DNA of 64,000 nt, from the NCBI RefSeq assembly GCF_003970915.1, contig NZ_RXOF01000015.1:116464-180463 (forward strand), in the 5' to 3' direction. Position 1 is the stretch's first letter, and the number at the start of each line of letters is the position of its first letter. Under the pieces are notes generated by a model. The model saw only the letters and a program-made list of their open reading frames with translations. It did no database searches and was not told the DNA's origin. Shown here piece after piece: positions 44,886-53,328 of this stretch. Position numbers and translations under genes: made by a program. Source of the stretch: Hymenobacter gummosus. Lineage in GTDB: Bacteria > Bacteroidota > Bacteroidia > Cytophagales > Hymenobacteraceae.

Positions 44886-45791
44886 ATGCGCCAACTTTAT
44901 TCCGTACTGCTAGGGGCTCTGCTGCTGGCTGCCTGCTCCCAGGCCCCCGAAACCGCCCAGACGCCGCAAGCCGCCCCTCATCCCTTCACGGTGCAGGACG
45001 ACCTCGGCCGCCCGGTCACGTTCAAAGCGCCGCCGCGCCGCATCATGGCCCTGGCCGCCTCAATGACGGAAATGCTCTACGCCGTGGCCGATACCAGCAC
45101 CGTCGTCGGCCGCACCCAGGTGTGCGACTTTCCGGCCGCCGCCCGGCGCAAGCCCGTCGTCAACAGCTACCCGCTGGATTTTGAAACGCTCGTCGGCTTG
45201 CATCCCGACGTGGTGTTCACCGTCGAAGGCATCACCAGCCCCGCCGACGCCGCGCGGCTGCAGGAGCTGGGCATTCCGGTGTACTACCAGCGTTACCAGA
45301 AAGTCACCGACGTATTCCGAGGCCTCAGCGACCTGGGCCGCCTGCTCGGCCGCGAAGCCCAGGCCAGGCGACTCACCGATTCGCTGACGCGGGAGCTGCG
45401 CCAGCTGGCGGCCGATACCGGGGCCGGCCCGCGCCCCCGCGCCCTGGCCGTCATTTCCGCCGACCCGATTTATGCCTTCGGCCGCAATACCATCTTCACC
45501 GACAAAATCCGACTGGCCGGCGGGCAGAATGCGCTGGCTGAGGACTTTCCGCAGCCCTACCCGGCCCTCACGCGGGAGTACATCCTGAAGCTCAACCCCG
45601 ATGTCATCATCGGCGGGCGGTTTGGGCAGATGGACAGCACCTTCTTCCGCATGTACCCCGAGCTGCGCCGCACCACGGCCTACCGCACCCGCCGCGTGTA
45701 TCCCGTCACCGGCGACCTGATGGACCGGCCCAGCCCGCGCGTGGTGGAATCGGTGCGGGAGCTGCAGCGCCTGCTACGCCCTGCCCGATGA
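44886..45791 (+). CDS. ABC transporter substrate-binding lipoprotein (BtuF/FepB-like)
   Basis: A 301-residue lipoprotein: M-R-Q-L-Y-S-V-L-L-G-A-L-L signal, lipobox L-A-A-C (Cys17). The periplasmic-binding type III fold is shown by V-T-F-K-A-P-P-R-R-I-M-A-L-A-A-S-M-T-E, L-H-P-D-V-V-F-T, I-Y-A-F-G-R and L-N-P-D-V-I-I-G-G. This fits cobalamin, haem or iron-siderophore uptake. It overlaps the permease gene by ATGA and is leaderless-like from the promoter at 44871. No riboswitch is visible upstream. The ATPase partner is missing from the window. Confidence 0.85.
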   Translation: MRQLYSVLLGALLLAACSQAPETAQTPQAAPHPFTVQDDLGRPVTFKAPPRRIMALAASMTEMLYAVADTSTVVGRTQVCDFPAAARRKPVVNSYPLDFETLVGLHPDVVFTVEGITSPADAARLQELGIPVYYQRYQKVTDVFRGLSDLGRLLGREAQARRLTDSLTRELRQLAADTGAGPRPRALAVISADPIYAFGRNTIFTDKIRLAGGQNALAEDFPQPYPALTREYILKLNPDVIIGGRFGQMDSTFFRMYPELRRTTAYRTRRVYPVTGDLMDRPSPRVVESVRELQRLLRPAR

Positions 45792-46792
45792 GCCGCCGCG
45801 CCCCGCTGCTGTTCCTCGCCCTGGCCTTCGCGGCCGCCGCGCTGCTGCTCGTCGGGCTGCGCGTAGGCAGCGTGGCGGGCGCCACTTATGCGACCCTCTG
45901 GCAGGCCCTCAACCACTTCGATGCCGATAACCCCGCCCACGTCGTGCTCATCGAGCTGCGCCTACCGCGCCTGCTGCTGGCCCTGCTGGCCGGTGGCGGC
46001 TTGGCCCTGAGCGGCTACCTGATGCAGGCCATGACCAACAACCCGCTGGCCGACCCGTACCTGCTCAGCACGGCCTCGGGTGCCTCGCTTGGCGCGCTGG
46101 TGATGAACATTCTGCTGCCCACGGCCAGCGCCGTCACGCCCTGGCTGGTGCCGCTGGGCTGCTTGGCCGGGGCCGTAGGGGCCACGGTGCTGGTTATCGG
46201 TCTGGGCAGCCGCCGCGGCCACCTGATTCCCGCGCAGCTGCTGCTGGCCGGCGTGGCCCTGTCGTCCCTGCTGAACGCCTTCGGCGGCCTCATCACCTTC
46301 CGCGCCCAAACCGATTCGCAGCTGCGGGCAGCCATTTCCTGGGGCCTGGGCAGCCTGGAACGGGCCGGCTGGCCCTTGCTGGGCGGGCCGGCCGTGGCGG
46401 TGCTGCTGGGTATGGTGGCTGCCTGGCTGTTGCGCGGCCACCTCAACGTGCTGCTGCTGGGCGAAGAACGGGCCGCCGCCCTGGGCCTCGACGTGGGGCG
46501 CACCCGCTGGCTGCTGCTGCTGGCCTCGTCGGGCATTACGGCGGGCGTGGTGGCCTTGTGCGGGCCGCTGGGCTTCGTGGGGCTCATTGTACCGCACGCC
46601 ACGCGGGGGCTGCTGGGCGTCACGGGCCGGCTGAACGTGGCCTTCTGCGCCCTGCTCGGTGGCACCTTCCTGCTCGGCTGCGACCTGCTGGCCCGCCTGC
46701 TCAATCCGCCCGCCGGCCTGCCCGTCGGGCTGGTCACGGCCCTGTTCGGCGTACCGTTCTTCGTATATTTGCTGCGACGTAAGGGGGCTTAG
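45788..46792 (+). CDS. FecCD-family ABC permease (BtuC-like)
   Basis: A 334-residue inner-membrane permease with about nine to ten helices. Family features: L-R-L-P-R-L-L-L-A-L-L-A-G-G-G-L-A-L-S-G, Q-A-M-T-N-N-P-L-A-D-P-Y-L-L, G-A-S-L-G-A-L and C-G-P-L-G-F-V-G-L-I-V-P-H-A-T-R. It forms an uptake system with the preceding binding protein for a corrinoid or iron-chelate type ligand. No ATPase gene follows; the next gene is queD. It may use an ATPase encoded elsewhere. The stop codon lies inside the left arm of an inverted repeat (46783-46858). Confidence 0.9.
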   Translation: MSRRAPLLFLALAFAAAALLLVGLRVGSVAGATYATLWQALNHFDADNPAHVVLIELRLPRLLLALLAGGGLALSGYLMQAMTNNPLADPYLLSTASGASLGALVMNILLPTASAVTPWLVPLGCLAGAVGATVLVIGLGSRRGHLIPAQLLLAGVALSSLLNAFGGLITFRAQTDSQLRAAISWGLGSLERAGWPLLGGPAVAVLLGMVAAWLLRGHLNVLLLGEERAAALGLDVGRTRWLLLLASSGITAGVVALCGPLGFVGLIVPHATRGLLGVTGRLNVAFCALLGGTFLLGCDLLARLLNPPAGLPVGLVTALFGVPFFVYLLRRKGA

Positions 46793-46858
46793 GGTCTTGG
46801 GAGCGTGGGAGCTTGGAACGCAGTTTCAACTCCGATGGCCCCCAGACCCTAAGCCCCC
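46783..46858. repeat. Inverted repeat overlapping the permease stop
   Basis: GGGGGCTTAGGGTCT (46783-46797) and AGACCCTAAGCCCCC (46844-46858), perfect 15-bp arms, 46-bp interior. The left arm contains the stop of the permease gene. Confidence 0.8.
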
Positions 46859-46879
46859 AAGTCCCCAAGATCCCGCCAA

Positions 46880-47299
46880 ATGATTTACATCAGTCGCCAG
46901 GAACACTTCAACGCCGCCCACAAGCTCTACAACCCTGCGTGGAGCGAGGAGCGCAACAAGGAGGTGTTCGGGCCCTGCGCCAACGCCAACTGGCACGGCC
47001 ACAACTACGACCTCATTGTCACCGTCAAAGGCCAGCCCGACCCCGATACCGGCTTCGTGGTCGACCTGAAAGCCCTCAGCACGCTGATCCGTGAGCATAT
47101 CATCCGTCACGTCGACCACAAGAACCTCAACCTCGACGTGCCCTTTATGAGTGGCAAGCTCGCCAGCACCGAAAACCTGGCCGTGGCCTTCTGGGAAATC
47201 CTGCAGCGGGAGCTTCCTCGTATTACCAGCACGGCCCAGCTGCACGGCATTAAAATCTACGAGACGCCCCGCAACTTCGTCGAATATTTTGGCGAGTGA
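46880..47299 (+). CDS. queD: 6-carboxytetrahydropterin synthase / PTPS-family protein
   Basis: A 139-residue enzyme of the 6-pyruvoyltetrahydropterin synthase fold. It has zinc ligands in F-N-A-A-H and W-H-G-H-N-Y, the catalytic Cys in G-P-C-A-N-A-N, H-V-D-H-K-N-L-N and P-T/S-T-E-N-L-A-V. In bacteria it usually makes 6-carboxytetrahydropterin for queuosine (7-deazaguanine). The C-x5-HGH spacing also occurs in eukaryote-type PTPS, so a biopterin role is not excluded. The gene sits between two repeat elements. Cytoplasmic. Confidence 0.88.
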   Translation: MIYISRQEHFNAAHKLYNPAWSEERNKEVFGPCANANWHGHNYDLIVTVKGQPDPDTGFVVDLKALSTLIREHIIRHVDHKNLNLDVPFMSGKLASTENLAVAFWEILQRELPRITSTAQLHGIKIYETPRNFVEYFGE

Positions 47300-47301
47300 A
47301 T

Positions 47302-47457
47302 CAATTAAAAATTGAGAATTAAAAATTAAGAATTGCGTATTGAAGCTCATCGGAACGTCCAGTTCCCGACCTTCAAACACAGCTTTGGCAGCCCATAATT
47401 GCCGACAGCTGCCGTCTGCAGTTCAATTTTTAATTCTTAATTTTTAATTCTTAATTG
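47302..47457. repeat. AT-rich inverted-repeat element
   Basis: Left end TCAATTAAAAATTGAGAATT... and right end ...TTAATTTTTAATTCTTAATT are reverse complements over about 25-30 bp with a few mismatches. Very different in composition from the high-GC genes on either side. It reaches to 4 bp before the lpxB start. Confidence 0.75.
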
Positions 47458-47460
47458 GAA

Positions 47461-48570
47461 ATGAAATACTACCTCATTGCCGGCGAACGGTCCGGCGACT
47501 TCCACGCCGCCCGCCTCATGCGCGCCCTCAAGCAGCGCGACACCCAAGCAGAATTCCGCTGCTGGGGCGGCGACATGATGGAGGAAGCCGGTGGCACTAT
47601 GGTGCACCACTACCAGGAAATGGCCATTATGGGCTTCCTGGAAGCCGCCACCAGCATCTTCAAGTTCCGCCGTTTCCTCAAGGAGTGCGAGCAGGATTTG
47701 CTGGCCAACAAGCCCGACGTGCTCATTCTGGTCGACTACGCGGGCTTCAACCTGCGCGTGGCCAAGTTTGCCAAGGCGCACGGCATTAAGGTATTCTACT
47801 ACATTTCGCCCAAAATCTGGGCCTGGAACCAGGGCCGCGTCCATAAAATCAAGGCCCTGGTCGACCGGATGTTCGTTATCCTGCCCTTCGAGCGGGAGTT
47901 CTACCAGCGCTTCGGCTACGACGTGGACTACATCGGCAACCCCACCGCCGACGCCGTGCACGAGCACGCCCTGAGCGACGACTTCCACCAGCGTAACGGC
48001 TTCGACCCCAAGCGGCCCATTATTGCGGTGCTGCCCGGCTCGCGCAAGCAGGAAATTGAGGAAATGCTCTTCGAAATGCTGCGCATCCTGCCGCCCTTCC
48101 TCGATTACCAGTTTGTGGTGGCCGGCGTGTCCAACCTCGATCCGGCCTACTACCGCCACTTCGAGCGCATCAACGTGCGCATCGTGGTCGACCAGACCTA
48201 CGACCTGCTGCGCCATGCCAAGGCGGCCATCGTCACCAGCGGCACTGCCACCCTGGAAACCGCCCTGTTCGATGTGCCCCAGGTGGTGTGCTACCGCACC
48301 AGCGCCGTGTCGTACCAGCTGGCCAAGTCCTTTATCAAGGTTAAGTACATTTCCCTGGTCAACCTCATTGCCGACCGCGAAGTGGTGAAAGAGCTGATCC
48401 AGGGCGACTTCACCGCCCGCAACCTCGTCATTGAGCTGCACAAGGTGCTCGACGACGAGAAATACATTGCTCAGGTGAAAGCCGGCTACGCCGAAATCCG
48501 CGAGAAGCTGGGCCGCACCAATGCGGCTGATAAAGCGGCGGAGCTGATGGTGGGGTATTTGAAGAAGTAA
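47461..48570 (+). CDS. lpxB: Lipid-A-disaccharide synthase
   Basis: A 369-residue glycosyltransferase (GT19) that joins UDP-2,3-diacylglucosamine and lipid X to the lipid A disaccharide. Evidence: A-G-E-R-S-G-D-F-H-A-A near the start, M-G-F-L-E, Y-I-S-P-K-I-W-A-W-N, G-N-P-T-A-D, L-P-G-S-R-K-Q-E-I and T-S-G-T-A-T-L-E. Peripheral at the inner membrane. The ATG at 47461 is the family start (M-K-Y-Y-L-I-A-G-E); an in-frame TTG six bases upstream is not needed. It stands alone here, with a strong terminator. Confidence 0.95.
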   Translation: MKYYLIAGERSGDFHAARLMRALKQRDTQAEFRCWGGDMMEEAGGTMVHHYQEMAIMGFLEAATSIFKFRRFLKECEQDLLANKPDVLILVDYAGFNLRVAKFAKAHGIKVFYYISPKIWAWNQGRVHKIKALVDRMFVILPFEREFYQRFGYDVDYIGNPTADAVHEHALSDDFHQRNGFDPKRPIIAVLPGSRKQEIEEMLFEMLRILPPFLDYQFVVAGVSNLDPAYYRHFERINVRIVVDQTYDLLRHAKAAIVTSGTATLETALFDVPQVVCYRTSAVSYQLAKSFIKVKYISLVNLIADREVVKELIQGDFTARNLVIELHKVLDDEKYIAQVKAGYAEIREKLGRTNAADKAAELMVGYLKK

Positions 48571-48577
48571 GGTTACT

Positions 48578-48641
48578 GCCTTTGCAAACGCCAATGGACC
48601 TGGGAACAGCTGTTTCCGGGGCCATTGGCGTTTGCAAAGGC
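48578..48641 (+). terminator. Terminator of lpxB
   Basis: Perfect 20-bp stem (48578-48597 with 48622-48641). The 24-bp loop contains a further palindrome (GGAACAGCTGTTTCC). Begins 8 bp after the stop. Confidence 0.85.
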
Positions 48642-48697
48642 GTATCTTCGGCCTATCGCACGGTAGTCACCCCGCCAAAGCGTCGTCTTATAAAGAC

Positions 48698-48729
48698 GAA
48701 GCCCCGGCTGCAGGAACAACCGGGGCTTC
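48698..48729. terminator. Hairpin upstream of the small basic gene
   Basis: GAAGCCCCGG (48698-48707) with CCGGGGCTTC (48720-48729), loop 12. It may isolate the small gene from upstream transcription. Confidence 0.55.
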
Positions 48730-48767
48730 AGGAAGTGGGTGCTCGAACACCCTTTCTTCCAGCCAAG

Positions 48768-48899
48768 ATGAAAAAGGGACGTGCGAAAAAGAAGTCGTGG
48801 CTACGCGGCTTCTTTCGGAAAACCGAAAAACTGTGGTTGCAGTTCTTCGGGGCAGCAATGCGGGTCGGGTTAGAGTACCTGATTAAGCAGCTGCTGTAG
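48768..48899 (+). CDS. Possible small cationic amphipathic protein
   Basis: A 43-residue frame, M-K-K-G-R-A-K-K-K-S-W-L-R-G-F-F-R-K..., continuing into a hydrophobic C-terminal helix (L-E-Y-L-I-K-Q-L-L). It has a Lys/Arg-rich N-terminus and aromatic residues. It lies between two hairpins (48698-48729 and 48906-48938), as a self-contained unit would. The sequence resembles small membrane-active peptides, e.g. type I toxins, but no antisense RNA is evident. Gene reality and function are uncertain. Confidence 0.4.
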   Translation: MKKGRAKKKSWLRGFFRKTEKLWLQFFGAAMRVGLEYLIKQLL

Positions 48900-48905
48900 T
48901 AGCAG

Positions 48906-48938
48906 GTGGCAGGAGGCTTCGGCGTTCTGCCACTTTTT
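48906..48938 (+). terminator. Terminator after the small basic gene
   Basis: GTGGCAG (48906-48912) with CTGCCAC (48927-48933), followed by TTTTTG, 7 bp past the stop at 48899. Confidence 0.7.
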
Positions 48939-49072
48939 GTGTCCGCCCGACCGGCTGACAGGGCGAATATACGCAGACGTGCAGCATTTGTGCTGCATCC
49001 TTGCACGATTGATACGAGATGCACCCCGAAACTGTGCAGGGTTGTCGCATAAACGCTGCACATCTGCTACAC

Positions 49073-49105
49073 AAAAAAGCCCCGCAACTTTTGTCGCGGA
49101 GCTTT
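49073..49105 (-). terminator. Terminator of clpX
   Basis: AAAGCCCCGC pairs with GCGGAGCTTT with one mismatch, with T-run on the minus strand, 24 bp past the clpX stop. Confidence 0.8.
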
Positions 49106-49128
49106 CTTGCATTTAATCCGTGCAAGCC

Positions 49129-50355
49129 TTACGCCGCCCGCAGCTGCTTCAGCGGCGACTTCTCGAACTTCTCGTGGGCATAGTCCAGGTCGATGACCAG
49201 CTCCGTAGTGTCCGTCACCGAGGGCATGTCGAACATGGCGTCGGTCATGATGCTTTCACAGATGGAGCGCAGGCCGCGGGCGCCGAGGCGGTACTCGTCG
49301 GCCTTTTCCACGATGTAGTCCAGGGCCTCGTCGGTGAAGGTCAGCGTGATGCCCTCCATTTCGAACAGGCGGCTGTACTGCTTCAGGATGGAGTTCTTGG
49401 GCTCCGTCAGAATCATGCGCAGCGTGGCCTTGTCCAGTGGGTTCAGGTGCGTCAGCACGGGCAGGCGGCCGATCAGTTCGGGAATGAGACCGAACTGCTT
49501 CAGGTCCTGGGCCGTGATGTAGCGCAGGAAGTTGTTGGTGTCCACCTTCTCATCCAGCATCGTCTTGGCGAAGCCCAGCGGCTTGGTGTTCAGGCGGCTC
49601 TTGATGATGCGGTCGATGCCCACGAAGGCGCCGCCGCAGATGAACAGGATGTTCTCGGTGTTCACCGTAATCATCTTCTGCTCGGGGTGCTTGCGGCCGC
49701 CGTGCGGGGGCACGTTCACCGTGGTGCCTTCCAGCAGCTTCAGCATGGCCTGCTGCACGCCCTCACCGCTCACGTCGCGGGTGATGCTGGGATTGTCGCT
49801 CTTGCGGGCAATCTTGTCCACCTCGTCGATGTACACGATGCCGCGCTCGGCCGCTTCCACGTTGTAGTCGGCGGCCTGCAGCAGGCGGGTCAGAATGCTT
49901 TCCACGTCCTCGCCCACGTAGCCGGCTTCGGTCAGCACCGTGGCGTCGGCAATGCAGAAGGGCACTTGCAGCACCGAGGCCAGCATTTTGGCCAGGAAGG
50001 TCTTGCCCGTGCCGGTTTCGCCCACCATGATGATGTTCGATTTCTCAATCGTCACGTCGTCCTTGCCGACGGGCTTCTGCATCAGGCGCTTGTAGTGGTT
50101 GTACACCGCCACGGCCAGCACCTTCTTCGCTTCATCCTGGCCTACCACGTACTGGTCGAGGTATTCCTTCATGTCGCGGGGCTTCACGAGGTTGAACTTC
50201 GGCGTCTTCGAATTCGAACGAATCTTGTTCTCTTCGTTCAAAATCTGCTGCGCCTGCCCGACGCACCGCTCACAGATGTGCGCGTTGATGCCGGAAATCA
50301 TGATGGAAACCTCGCGCTTGCTTTTGCCGCAAAACGAGCAGGTGATATCTGCCAT
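49129..50355 (-). CDS. clpX: ATP-dependent Clp protease ATPase subunit
   Basis: A 408-residue AAA+ unfoldase, partner of ClpP. It has an N-terminal C4 zinc finger (C-S-F-C-G and C-E-R-C), Walker A G-E-T-G-T-G-K-T, Walker [11 protein letters not shown], the pore loop G-Y-V-G-E-D and sensor regions. Full length. It is in the same direction as clpP and tig but 501 bp separate it from clpP, and it has its own promoter candidate (50413-50420), so it may be transcribed apart. Confidence 0.97.
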   Translation of the reverse strand: MADITCSFCGKSKREVSIMISGINAHICERCVGQAQQILNEENKIRSNSKTPKFNLVKPRDMKEYLDQYVVGQDEAKKVLAVAVYNHYKRLMQKPVGKDDVTIEKSNIIMVGETGTGKTFLAKMLASVLQVPFCIADATVLTEAGYVGEDVESILTRLLQAADYNVEAAERGIVYIDEVDKIARKSDNPSITRDVSGEGVQQAMLKLLEGTTVNVPPHGGRKHPEQKMITVNTENILFICGGAFVGIDRIIKSRLNTKPLGFAKTMLDEKVDTNNFLRYITAQDLKQFGLIPELIGRLPVLTHLNPLDKATLRMILTEPKNSILKQYSRLFEMEGITLTFTDEALDYIVEKADEYRLGARGLRSICESIMTDAMFDMPSVTDTTELVIDLDYAHEKFEKSPLKQLRAA

Positions 50356-50412
50356 TGTCGAAGGAAAGTCGAAAAACTAACGGAATTAGCCGTGCTGGGC
50401 CGAATACCGTCT

Positions 50413-50420
50413 CAAAGGTA
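50413..50420 (-). promoter_or_regulatory. clpX -7 element (TACCTTTG)
   Basis: TACCTTTG on the minus strand, 58 bp before the clpX ATG. No convincing -33 element could be assigned. Confidence 0.6.
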
Positions 50421-50483
50421 CGGATTTGCAAACGCCCCGCTCTCACATAAAAGTGCCGAACTGCGGGGCTTCTACAAAAAGAA

Positions 50484-50526
50484 CAACCGTCTCACCCTGA
50501 AGTTACCATTCAGAATGAGACGGTTG
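50484..50526. repeat. Hairpin in the clpX-clpP gap
   Basis: CAACCGTCTCACCCTGAA (50484-50501) pairs with TTCAGAATGAGACGGTTG (50509-50526), two mismatches. Confidence 0.65.
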
Positions 50527-50608
50527 CATGAGCGGCCGTTCGTCACCAGAACTTTGTCGCCGAACGATCGGAATTACTGGCTGGGCAATTATTGCATTGG
50601 CTAATCAG

Positions 50609-50640
50609 AACGTCATGTCGAGCTTGTCGAGACATCTCGC
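50609..50640. repeat. Half element of the GTCATGTCGAGC repeat family
   Basis: AACGTCATGTCGAGCTTGTC followed by GAGACATCTCGC. It matches the left arm at 1580-1620 but is shorter. A partner arm is not seen within this gap. Confidence 0.7.
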
Positions 50641-50681
50641 GTGCTGACGTTGAGCCGCCAATAGAACGGTGCAAAAAGAAC

Positions 50682-50771
50682 GTCATGCTGAGCGCAGCCG
50701 AAGCATCTCTACCGCTTCGTTGGAATCAGGAATTACTGACAGTAGAGATGCTTCGCGGGGCTCAGCATGAC
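50682..50771. repeat. Inverted-repeat element (GTCATGCTGAGC family)
   Basis: Left arm 50682-50712 begins GTCATGCTGAGC and ends GAAGCATCTCTAC; right arm 50742-50771 is its reverse complement with a short variable middle. Together with 50609-50640 and a half copy at 50794-50837 it fills most of the clpP-clpX gap. Confidence 0.85.
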
Positions 50772-50856
50772 AATACTATCTAGCGAGATTGGCTTCGCCT
50801 TCCTTCGGTTCCTCGGCTTCGCTCGGAATGACGTTCTATTTAGTCGTTTCACCTGC

Positions 50857-51561
50857 TTACTTATCCAGCTTGTGGCGCTCCAGCACCTCGTCGATGATGC
50901 CGTACTCTTTGGCTTCATCGGCGCGCATCCAGTAGTCACGGTCGGAGTTGTCGTGCACTTCCTGGTAGGTTTTGCCGGTGTGCTTGGCCAGGATGTCGTA
51001 CAGCTCTTTCTTCAGCTTGAGAATTTCGCGGGCGGTAATTTCGATATCCGACGACTGACCCTGCACGCCGCCCGAAGGCTGGTGAATCATCACGCGGGCG
51101 TGGGGGAGGGCCGAGCGCTTGTCCTTGGCGCCACCGGCGAGCAGCACGGCGCCCATGGAGGCGGCCAGGCCGGTGCAGATGGTAGCCACGTCCGGACCCA
51201 CGTACTGCATCGTGTCGTAGATGCCGAGGCCGGCGTACACCGAGCCGCCGGGCGAGTTGATGTACAGCAGAATGTCCTTCTTGGCGTCGGCCGACTCCAG
51301 GAACAGCAGCTGGGCGGTAATGATGTTGGCAATGTAATCGTCGACGGGCGTGCCCAGGAACACGATGCGGTCCATGATTAGGCGCGAGAACACGTCGATT
51401 TCGGCGAAGCGCGTGGGGCGCTCCTCGATAACCGACCGCGTCATGTTCGTGACGAAATGGCGGCTTTGCCCTTCGATGTGGTGCAGATACTGGTCGACAC
51501 CCAAGCCGCTCAGGCCTTGGCCCTTAACGGCGAATTTGCGGAATTCCTGTTTGTTCAGCAT
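50857..51561 (-). CDS. clpP: ATP-dependent Clp protease proteolytic subunit
   Basis: A 234-residue serine peptidase forming the ClpP tetradecamer. The catalytic Ser is in G-L-A-A-S-M-G-A (Ser135), His in A-R-V-M-I-H-Q-P (His160), and D-R-D-Y-W carries the Asp region. ATG 51561 (M-L-N-K-Q-E-F) is preferred over 51681, whose 40 extra residues cross the terminator downstream of tig. It has N-terminal processing features of Bacteroidota ClpP (extra 30 residues). It follows tig and precedes clpX on the same strand. Confidence 0.97.
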   Translation of the reverse strand: MLNKQEFRKFAVKGQGLSGLGVDQYLHHIEGQSRHFVTNMTRSVIEERPTRFAEIDVFSRLIMDRIVFLGTPVDDYIANIITAQLLFLESADAKKDILLYINSPGGSVYAGLGIYDTMQYVGPDVATICTGLAASMGAVLLAGGAKDKRSALPHARVMIHQPSGGVQGQSSDIEITAREILKLKKELYDILAKHTGKTYQEVHDNSDRDYWMRADEAKEYGIIDEVLERHKLDK

Positions 51562-51630
51562 TGACTGAAAAGGTAGGAGGGATGGTTGGTACGGCTGATG
51601 GTGGCTACTGCGCCGGAAGCCAAGGGTACG

Positions 51631-51667
51631 AAAAAAGCCCTTACTCCGACGAAGTAAGGGCTTTTTT
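51631..51667. terminator. Terminator between tig and clpP
   Basis: Perfect 15-bp stem (51631-51645 with 51653-51667), loop 7, T-runs on both strands. It probably separates tig transcription from clpP at least partly. Confidence 0.9.
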
Positions 51668-51695
51668 TTAGCGGGAATCAACCCCGGCGCGGAAA

Positions 51696-53024
51696 TTACG
51701 CCTGCGGGTTGCTCCGGAAGTCCTCGGCCGTCATCGGCTGGTCCTTCACAACAATCTGACCACGCAGGTTCTCGACTACTTTATCTGCCAGAATGGCTTC
51801 GTACTCCTGCACGTAGTTCTTGCCGTTCTCCTGACGCAGGTAGTTGTCGGCAAAGCCGCGGACGGATTCGCGCAGTTCGTCGCCGACTTCCGGCATGTTG
51901 AACTGGGCCAGAATCTTGTCCATGGTGCGCTCCAGGATTTCCTCGTTGGTCACCTTCAGGCCCTGCTCTTCCACCACTTTGTTGCGGATGAGCGACCATT
52001 TCAGCTCTTTGGCGTAGTCCTCGTAGTGCTCATCGATCTGCTCCTGGGTTACTTTGCCCTGGTTGGCAGCCAGCAGCCACTTCTTGAAGAACTCCCGGGG
52101 CAGGTTGATTTCGGTCTGCTCAACGATTTTCTGGATCAGGCGACGGGTCAGCACGTTGTCGGCTTCGCGGTCGTAGTTCTGCTGAATCGTCTCGTTGATT
52201 TTGGCGTCGAACTCCTCGCGCGAGGTCACCGCGTCCTTGCCGAACACCTTGTCGAACAGGTCCTGGTCGTACTCGGCGTGCTTGGAGCGGTGAATCTGCT
52301 CCACTTCGAAGGTGTATTCGCCTTCTACGCCGGCAGCCAGCTCTTTCGACAGGCCCGAGAAGTTGGCAATGGCCGATACGTCGCCGCCGAAAGCGTCTTT
52401 CAGGTCGAAGGTCACCACGTCGCCGGCTTTCACGCCGATGAACTTGTCGGCGCCGTTTTTCACCTTGTTGGTGGGCAGCAGCACTTTCTGCGAAAAATCA
52501 GTGGTTTCCTGCTTCAGTTGGCCCGAAATGTAGTCACCGGCCTCCGAGGTTTCGGGGTTGGTGTTTTCGCCGAACTGGCGGCCAATCTGCTCGTAGGTTT
52601 CCTCCAGCGTGTTCTGGTCCAGCTCCACCTTGGGGCGCTCCACCTCGAAACCTTCGCCGGTGGGCAGGGTGAATTCGGGCACCAGGCCCAGCTCGAACTG
52701 GAATTCGTAGTCCTTCTGCGAGTCAAAGTCCACGTTGGTGGGCACCGGCAGCGGGTCGCCGATGAGGCGCAACTGGTGCTCCTTGATGTAGCCGTCGACG
52801 GCCGAGTTCAGCTGCTTGTTGATTTCGTCCACCAGTACGCCCTTGCCGTACATTTTGCGCACCAGCCCTACCGGCACCTTGCCCGGCCGGAAGCCCTTGA
52901 TTTGCGCCCGTTTGCTGACGTCCTTGATCTGCTTTTCTACGGCTTCGGCGTAGTCAGCTTCCGTGAGGCGCACGGTCAGCAGGGCGCCCTGCTGTTCGTC
53001 TTTTTTGTCGAGGGTGATTTCCAA
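51696..53024 (-). CDS. tig: Trigger factor
   Basis: A 442-residue ribosome-bound chaperone and prolyl isomerase. The N-terminal ribosome-binding motif is G-F-R-P-G-K-V-P (residues about 44-51). The FKBP-like middle domain is divergent, and the long helical C-terminal arm contains [11 protein letters not shown] and ends S-N-P-Q-A. Length and layout fit Bacteroidota trigger factors. The order tig, clpP, clpX on one strand is the classic proteostasis cluster. ATG 53024 gives the expected M-E-I-T-L-D-K-K-D start. Confidence 0.93.
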   Translation of the reverse strand: MEITLDKKDEQQGALLTVRLTEADYAEAVEKQIKDVSKRAQIKGFRPGKVPVGLVRKMYGKGVLVDEINKQLNSAVDGYIKEHQLRLIGDPLPVPTNVDFDSQKDYEFQFELGLVPEFTLPTGEGFEVERPKVELDQNTLEETYEQIGRQFGENTNPETSEAGDYISGQLKQETTDFSQKVLLPTNKVKNGADKFIGVKAGDVVTFDLKDAFGGDVSAIANFSGLSKELAAGVEGEYTFEVEQIHRSKHAEYDQDLFDKVFGKDAVTSREEFDAKINETIQQNYDREADNVLTRRLIQKIVEQTEINLPREFFKKWLLAANQGKVTQEQIDEHYEDYAKELKWSLIRNKVVEEQGLKVTNEEILERTMDKILAQFNMPEVGDELRESVRGFADNYLRQENGKNYVQEYEAILADKVVENLRGQIVVKDQPMTAEDFRSNPQA

Positions 53025-53153
53025 AACGAGTCGGAGGTTAAAAGTAAGCGGGTCGGCAAGACCCAGTTAGGTAAAAAAGCAACAAGCCCCCAACGCACCG
53101 GGGCCGGGGTGTTGAGGGCCTGCATCGAGGCTGCTGCCGAAACAGCAGTGGAG

Positions 53154-53238
53154 TGGTGCGGATGGAGGGACTCGAACCCACACGCCTTGCGGCACCAGAT
53201 CCTAAGTCTGGCACGTCTACCAATTTCGCCACATCCGC
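53154..53238 (-). tRNA. tRNA-Leu (anticodon TAG)
   Basis: Minus-strand sequence begins GCGGATG and ends CATCCGC-A-CCA, a perfect 7-bp acceptor stem with encoded CCA (53154-53157). The anticodon stem CCAGA/TCTGG encloses loop CTTAGGA, anticodon TAG (reads CUA). A long variable arm (TGCCGCAAGGCG) fits a class II tRNA, and GGTTCGAGTCC marks the T-loop. It lies between tig and the crotonase-family gene. Confidence 0.95.
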
Positions 53239-53328
53239 ATAGCCGGGCCGGTCGCCGCGGGGCCGCAAAGCTAAACAAGTGCGTCGGAAAATCAAACCCT
53301 TGCGGGAAGATGGCGGTTGTGCGGGGCC

